In this document: positions 58,571 to 64,000 of the stretch, in pieces
Layout of the letters: the number at the start of each line of letters is the position of its first letter
Numbering within the stretch: position 1 is the stretch's first letter
Origin: Rhynchosporium graminicola
Lineage: Eukaryota > Ascomycota > Leotiomycetes > Helotiales > Ploettnerulaceae
Direction of reading: 5' to 3'
NCBI GenBank assembly: GCA_900074885.1
Contig: FJUW01000085.1
Location: 32,743 to 96,742, forward strand
Length of the DNA: 64,000 bases
Made by a program: the position numbers and the translations under genes
Notes under the pieces: generated by a model
The model's database searches: none
Seen by the model: the letters and a program-made list of their open reading frames with translations, nothing else
Told to the model about the DNA's origin: nothing

Positions 58571-59533
58571 TCAAAAATTCCTCATCAACCAACTCCTCCC
58601 CTCTCTCTCCTCCCGCCCCTCCCTCTCCTCCTCGCACCTCCCATCTTCCTCCTCCTCCTGCACCCACATCTCCGTCAGCCGCGCCATCTTCACATCGTCT
58701 TCTCGACTCTGCTCCATTCTTTCAAGGATGAATCTGGTTTCTAGGCGTCGTAAGCGCGCTCTTCCTTGTCTGTGTCTTGGGAGGGGGAGGGGCAGGGGGT
58801 GGGATAGGGCTTGTTCTCGTTTGTGAGGAAGTGGGATGTTGGGGTTGGGGTTTAGGTTTGGGTCTGTAGGAGAGGAGTTGGGGGGAGATGGAAGGGGGAG
58901 GGGGCAGGGGGGTGTGTTTGTGGACGAGGTGTGTTTGTCTAATGAGTGGTTCGATGGGAGATTTCGATCCCGGATGCAGATTTCTTGTGGATTTAGACAG
59001 TGGGTGCATGGGTCTGGGTCTGTGTCTGTGTCTGTGGGTGTTGGAGTGGGTAGTTGAGATGTGAATGCAGATGAGCAGCGGAGTGAGAGGAGGGTGCATG
59101 GGAGACAGGATTTTCGCTCGTGTGTTTGGGGGGTTGTATGGGAAGACGTGGAGGGGGTTGGTGATGGATGGTTAGGAGAGTAAAAGGGAGGATGGGAGGA
59201 GAGTGTTTCAAGGTCTGAGTCCTCGATCATTAGGATTGCGTCTTGATTTAAGTTTGATTTGGCGAGAGAAATCTTGCTGGTGCTGGAGGTAGGAGTGGGT
59301 GAATTTGTAGATGGGGAGGAAGATTGTGATGATGGTGTTGAAGGTGTTGAAGGGGGGGGTGATGAGTGACAAATTTGGGTAGGCCATCTTGCTTTTGTAC
59401 TTGTTTCCTTCGACTCGCCAACGCGCTGTCTTTGTGTGCGTATGAATCTTTTGAGTGGAATCTTAGCTTCCGTGGGAATTTGACCGAGGAATGATATATC
59501 AAAGTTAGGGAACAGGAGGAAGATTATAGGCAT
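58571..59533 (-). CDS. Zn2Cys6-like protein with an unusually long cysteine loop
   Basis: Intronless frame; 320 aa from the first ATG at 59533, or 219 aa if translation starts at the in-frame ATG at 59230. The upstream part is Ser/Thr/Pro-rich and may be partly leader. The key feature lies at 58976-59107: C-x2-C-x6-C, then 22 residues, then C-x2-C-x6-C (RKSCLPCTLLSLRC ... PCTHCLNPQEICIRDR). This is the Gal4-type zinc binuclear pattern, but the loop between the two halves is much longer than the usual 5-9. Downstream is a Pro-rich region and a Glu/Arg-rich helix (RRLETRFILERMEQ, then TEMWVQEEEEDGR). No fungal_trans middle homology domain. Similar small CxPCT...C proteins occur in ascomycetes with unknown function. 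It could be a DNA-binding regulator or only a structural zinc protein. Codon use is skewed by C-rich simple sequence. Confidence 0.62.
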   Translation of the reverse strand: MPIIFLLFPNFDISFLGQIPTEAKIPLKRFIRTQRQRVGESKETSTKARWPTQICHSSPPPSTPSTPSSQSSSPSTNSPTPTSSTSKISLAKSNLNQDAILMIEDSDLETLSSHPPFYSPNHPSPTPSTSSHTTPQTHERKSCLPCTLLSLRCSSAFTSQLPTPTPTDTDTDPDPCTHCLNPQEICIRDRNLPSNHSLDKHTSSTNTPPCPLPLPSPPNSSPTDPNLNPNPNIPLPHKREQALSHPLPLPLPRHRQGRARLRRLETRFILERMEQSREDDVKMARLTEMWVQEEEEDGRCEEEREGREEREGRSWLMRNF

Positions 59534-60859
59534 AAATAGGCATTGAGTATTTATATTCAATCTGATACAAAGAACCAAGTAGTTTCAAGAAGAGAGAATA
59601 TATCCTTGAGATTTGAGATCATGAACGGAAGACATTGATATCCGTAACGATTCCTTTATTCACCTCATTCGCTCGTAGCAGGAAACAAGGAAAGAGCTGG
59701 AAAGAAATTCTTTTGAGCCATATTTAGAAATCTTCCTTCCGTCTTAGACAATCACATTTTGTGAGGTGATCAAAGAAAGACAAAGACCTAAATCAAATAT
59801 CAGAGACAACAGAGTTTCCCAGAATCCAGAAGATGTCTCGTTTGATGAGAGCACTGAAGCTCGCTCGCTCGATCCGCCCGATCCCTCATCCGCTGAGATT
59901 ACTCCGCTGCCAGTGAGTGAGTGAGCGTAGGCATGTCCAACACCAGTCGAAAATCCCACTTGAACCCTCTCAGAGACCCCATCAAATATCCCGTCTCAGA
60001 AGAATCTTCGACGTTGACTTCATTTAACCTGCTGTCCAGGCAATACCTTGCTTGTTTGTACTCATTCATCACAATTCAGCAACATGTATCAAAAAACCCC
60101 CAAGAAATCTCATCTCACCCCAATCAAAGCGACCTACGAGACCGTCTCGCTTCGTATTCAAAAAAGAAAGACAAGTGAAGTGAAGTGAAGTGAAGTGATA
60201 GCTCTTTCCAAAGTCCATTTTCTATGAAAGAAAGTCCTCTAAAACAGATTACTTGACCGATATCTGATCAACTGTCTGCGTGATTATTTATGTTCCGCGA
60301 CACTTTTGCGACTTCGATTTTTTATTATCTTTGACATGTGTGTGGTGGGTGAGGTCGTGTGATTCGTTCGTAGCTGTGGATGCTACCCGGATAAATCTCT
60401 GATGGTGTTTACGTGACTCGGCACCCGTGAAACGATTTCGATCATTGTCGGAGACGGTAGTGGCTTCTGTCTCTGTTTTACCACTTTAGAATGGTCGGCT
60501 GAACTTGAATTCATGCTCGTCGATTTGGCTAAGTTCTGCTGCGCGAGTTAGATTATGTCTCAGCTGGAACGATCTAGTCATGGCCACTTTACAGTCCTAA
60601 TCCGATATTCATAGAACTTGCCGTTGTGGTTAAAATGGCTACAAGGTATGGAGAGTGCTGTACAGACCTGGCAAGGTTCAATCACATTCAGTCACACGGG
60701 TCGTAAATCTCATTCAAACATAAATTAAATGCTAAATTAGACACTAGCGGTGATCGCCAAGTTCATGCTTGGAAGCTAGGCTTCTCAGCGACGGCCCCCT
60801 GCACAACATGCTCCTCCGAAATTTTCGATGACTGGGGTCACAATTCTAAGGCTGGGTAT
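59534..60859. other. Intergenic, Zn2Cys6-like promoter / transporter 3' end
   Basis: About 1.3 kb between two minus-strand genes. It holds a GAAGT tandem repeat (60173-60198) and otherwise ordinary sequence. No gene supported. Confidence 0.5.
60173..60198. repeat. GTGAA pentanucleotide repeat
   Basis: Five copies of AAGTG/GTGAA in tandem. Short simple sequence repeat with no assigned role. Confidence 0.85.
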
Positions 60860-62772
60860 CTAGAGCGCATTGAGGTTGCTATCTTCGACACCGACAACAT
60901 TGTTGTGTTCATCGAGATGGATCTGCTTCTTGGCGGTCGAAGCCTTTCTTGGATTCTTGGCACTGAAGATCTCATCAAGTTCCTCGAGCTACATTTGGGT
61001 TTTAGTATTGGCTCAATGTAGATATATGGAGGACAACTTACAGTGCGGTTCTTAGTCTCGGGAATGAAGTACCAGATGATAGCAGCCTGGACGAGACACC
61101 AGACCAAGAAGACGATGTAGGTCTTCCATTGAATCTTGTCAAGAGCAACTGGGAAACCGAATTGGTTGACAAGGGTACCGCAGGTGACGAACAAGTTGGA
61201 GAAGGCCATTCCCTTGGCACGCATCTCGAAAGAGAGGACCTCGACGGGGTAGAGAGCTTGAAGTGGAGTCCATCCGAAAGAGTAGACAGCCTGGAAGATG
61301 TAGATCATAGCAACAGTAGCTACACTGGCTGCCTTGTTGTCACCGGAGGCGTCGTAGACAACCTTGGCCTCTTTGGCGGCCGCTCTTGCAGCAACTTCTG
61401 GTGCAACGATAGAGGCTGCTGCGGTAACACCGATCCAGCAGATGGAACAGGCAACGTTGACCCAGATTAAGAGAGGACGACGACCGATCTTGTCGACGAA
61501 CATACTGCCAGTGAATGAGACAATGCACTGGACAGCGTTCATCGCAACGAAGAGGTTGTTTTGGGTGGTAGTGTCCGTGATACCGGCCGTGCCCAAGACA
61601 CCACTGAGGAAGTAGGAAACAACACCTGAATTGTATTAGCACGAGCACCGTTGAGATGATCTGGCAAACACATACCATTACCAGCCCATTGTCCAAAGAG
61701 AGAAACGACGCAATTGCATGCAAGACGGTATCGGGAGGTTCTGTTCTTGAACAGCGCCCGGTAATCCCACCATCTCTTGTCGGCACCATCGAGCTCCAAG
61801 TGAGCCTCGTACTCCCACATCTGAAGCTTGACCCACTCGCTCTCAGGGTTGCCGTTTCCGTGATACTTGGTGAGGAAAGCCTTGGCTTGCTCCTGCTTAC
61901 CGTTGGTGTACAACCACTAGACATATTTCATCAGCATTGCAACCAGAGTCGGTAGAAATTCTTCTTACACGTGGTGATTCTGGGAGAAACCAGGCACTGA
62001 GGAAGACAACACCGGGGAACATTGCTTGGAGCCAAATAGGGACGATCCAAGATGCGTGTCCAGACAGGCTGAGGCATCCTCGGCAAGCACTACTGGCAAC
62101 CAGTGCTCCTACAGGCCTATCAATCTGTTAGTCACATGATATAATGTCATCGCTTGTTGGGAAGACAAACCAGAAAACATTGTAGAAACCAGTGACGATT
62201 CCACGATAAGCAGGGTGAGAGATCTCAACGACGTAACAAGGACCGGCTGAGGCGATGATCGAGACACCCATTCCCATAAAAAATCGTCCTCCCATGAATT
62301 GACTGGTGTTGTTGGTGTTGACGACTGTTCCTTGAATTATGACACCGATGATGATGATGGAAGCTCCAATGAACATGCCAACTCTACGACCGAATGTGTC
62401 AATTGCGGGACCGATGAATGGTAATGCGGCGACACCACCGATTTGAGTCATGGAGCTGACAATTCCAGCTCCAATACCGACACTACCGACGCTGAAGAAT
62501 TCCTTGAAGTTGTCCTGGGAGAGGAGGTTACCGAAGAGGGAAGAATCGAATCCGTTCGAGGTAGAACAGCAGAACCCAACCACCGAGATCAAGTAGAGTT
62601 GAATCGCGATCCAGTTGCGAGGGTGAGGGGGCTCCTTGAGCATGGCCGAGTTGAAAGTCTCATCACCGATGAGGACTTTCGAAGCTACTACCTGGCCCTT
62701 GTCGAGGGAATGATCGTGTTCATCATGTTCGGCAACATGATGATCCACGTGCTTCTCCGAGATGTCTGCCAT
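60860..62772 (-). CDS. MFS sugar transporter (lactose permease/hexose type)
   Basis: Plasma-membrane sugar:proton symporter of 567 aa in five exons: 62772-62171, 62116-61969, 61916-61676, 61625-61042 and 60988-60860. Introns are 50-54 bp. A His/Asp-rich N-terminal cytosolic tail (EKHVDHHVAEHDEHDHS) precedes twelve predicted helices. Family signatures: GFDSSLFGNLL in helix 1, DTFGRRVGMFIG after helix 2, GRFFMGMGVSI, PESPRWLY at the end of the N-half, FGQWAGNGVVSYFLSGVL, DKIGRRPLLIW, a helix with GWTPLQALYPVEVLSFEMRAKG, NQFGFPVALDKI and PETKNRTLEELDEIF at the C-terminus. The PVEVLSFEMRAKG form is typical of fungal lactose permease-like or general sugar/STL1-related transporters; the sugar is unknown. 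The first splice (GTTTGT...TAG, 62117-62170) joins NVFW to PVGALVAS. The gene has a long repeat-rich upstream region. Confidence 0.93.
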
Positions 62773-63629
62773 CGTTTCCAGATGATAGAGGGAGTGTCGA
62801 GGGATCGAAAGGTGCTCAAGGGTGTCTTGAGTGACGGGAGTACTGGTGGAAGAATGACACCAGAGGGGGGAACGTCCAGCTACTTATCATTCCATGAAGT
62901 TGAAGGGCACTCAATCTCGCCACGGGTGCATGATATCCTGGCTCAGGTCATTTCTCTAGATGATTTTCCAGATGAAGGACAGACGAGGGGACGAGAATCA
63001 GAATCTGACTTGCTGCGACGTGATTGGAGGCACGCTCGCCAACGTTTCGGAGATCGGAGTGGCTTCCCGGGGTCGAATCTGGGGTTGGGAGGGATGAGAC
63101 CTTCTTTCGAAGTGGAGCGACGGAATGACCCCTTCCGTCGTGTCCTCTTTGGGATGCTCGCGAAAGGCCAAGCGAGACAAGACAAGACAAGACAAGAGCC
63201 TCTTCTGCGTTACATCCGTCGAGCGAGCGTTCCTTGGGTGGCTCTCGCGAATCTAGACAGTAGCCGTTCGCTTAAGTGAAGTAAGTGACTGAGACACTTG
63301 AGAGGCTTGTTTGTATTCGCGTAAGACTTGATTGAGCAAGATCTGATCTGAAGCGCTAGATTCCCAAGAGAATGGATGGCGAGATGCGCCACCCGAGCTT
63401 GGCCATTTGATTTGGTCACTCACTCCCTCCCTCGGAGTCCCTCCCTCGTACAGTACTCGAGGACTCACTCGGTACACAATGGCTGCAATATTAATTACTT
63501 ACTCCACAATGCACTGACTGCACTTGCACTTGCCCTGTAGTCTGTGCTGTACTGTATGTACCTGGATGTAGACTCGGCAAACAAACGCAGACAGATTACT
63601 GACTGCATACCTAATCGATCATGAATGTC

Positions 63630-63664
63630 AGCCAGGGGACAGCCAGGGGCCAGCCAGGGGCCAG
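63630..63664. repeat. Three tandem 11-bp GCCAGGGG units
   Basis: Three near-identical direct copies of an 11-bp unit beginning GCCAGGGG, about 0.9 kb upstream of the sugar transporter ATG. The repeats contain CAGGGG/CCCCTG, reminiscent of Cys2His2 stress or carbon-response sites (CCCCT, CCCCRG), but no binding is shown. Confidence 0.75.
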
Positions 63665-63858
63665 TTCGTGCAATAGTCTAAGTATTTCGACTGTCGAGCT
63701 GGCAGGTTGTGATAGGATGTCTGGAAGTCCAAGATCCAACCAAGATCCAACAAGCTTCCCAGCTGGGTGAATGTGACAGGCTGACGCGAGGGACTTCCCT
63801 GGTAGACTTCTTGCTCGTATGTCTCTTTCGGGCCGAGGGGCTTCTTCTGCCTTTGTGG

Positions 63859-63881
63859 GGGAGAGAGAGAGAGAGAGAGAG
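63859..63881. repeat. GA dinucleotide tract
   Basis: Around 11 uninterrupted GA units. GA/CT tracts in fungal upstream regions often mark nucleosome-free DNA; that reading here is inference. Confidence 0.9.
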
Positions 63882-64000
63882 TTCTGCTGGTGCTGTGACT
63901 GTACATAAACAAGTAGTCGAGGTAGTTTAGTGTCCAAGTCCATTTCAACGTCGGTCGGTCGACCCCAGGAACAGCAAACGAGCCGAACGCCTCCCGTCGC

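Larger units (their letters stand above)
62773..64000. promoter_or_regulatory. Repeat-rich upstream region of the sugar transporter
   Basis: At least 1.2 kb upstream of the transporter start, running to the window edge. It contains AGACA repeats (63175-63197), three 11-bp GCCAGGGG(A/C)CA units (63630-63664) and a pure GA tract (63859-63881). No second gene is supported; the long plus-strand frame entering from 62443 is an antisense artefact. Confidence 0.5.

Noticed and set aside
62443..63279. Plus-strand open frame of 278 codons
   Set aside because: It runs antisense to the first exon of the sugar transporter and into its repeat-rich upstream region, has no family features, and the opposite strand is clearly coding.

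Overview
This window is nuclear DNA from a filamentous ascomycete (Pezizomycotina). Genes are broken by many short spliceosomal introns, mostly 45-130 bp, with GTAAGT-like donors and CTGAC or CTAAC branch sites. Many products are typical of these fungi: a DUF3425-type bZIP factor, NAD-specific glutamate dehydrogenase, a CFEM/Pth11-type receptor, Pet127, MAU2 and a spherulin-like cupin. The gene set and intron style would suit a leotiomycete, but I cannot fix genus or species from sequence alone. Exons were joined by hand. Almost every model below closes to a whole number of codons and matches its family across each junction.

Layout. Positions 1-4.85 kb have no gene I can support; the first ~0.4 kb is AT-rich and repetitive. 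From 4.86 to 12.77 kb, three minus-strand genes follow: a bZIP factor, a mitochondrial DUF1640 protein and kynureninase. A microsatellite-rich intergenic region (13.4-14.7 kb) leads to plus-strand NAD-glutamate dehydrogenase (15.6-19.0 kb) and alkaline ceramidase (19.8-21.3 kb). A 3.3 kb gene-poor stretch precedes a secreted orphan (24.6-25.4 kb). A CFEM receptor-like gene and a flavin monooxygenase fused to a polytopic membrane domain are divergent (25.9-31.4 kb). Then come a secreted cupin, a cysteine-rich single-pass surface protein and a GH18 chitinase (32.4-38.3 kb, all minus).

The right half is mostly housekeeping: RFC4, a small four-exon membrane protein, an alpha/beta hydrolase, the cohesin loader MAU2, Pet127, an intron-bearing tRNA-Gly(CCC), GET4, a small hypothetical protein, the decapping nuclease RAI1, mitochondrial malic enzyme, a Zn2Cys6-like protein and an MFS sugar transporter.

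Functionally, the window mixes central metabolism (tryptophan/NAD route, glutamate and malate oxidation), sphingolipid turnover, DNA replication and cohesion, mitochondrial and cytosolic RNA processing, tail-anchored protein insertion and cell-surface or secreted functions. I see no complete biosynthetic cluster, CRISPR array or intact transposon. The points most worth a second look are the monooxygenase-membrane fusion, an 8-nt microexon in RAI1, a GC-AG intron in GET4, a small multi-exon gene with a 17-nt exon, the long-loop Zn2Cys6 protein and the secreted orphan.
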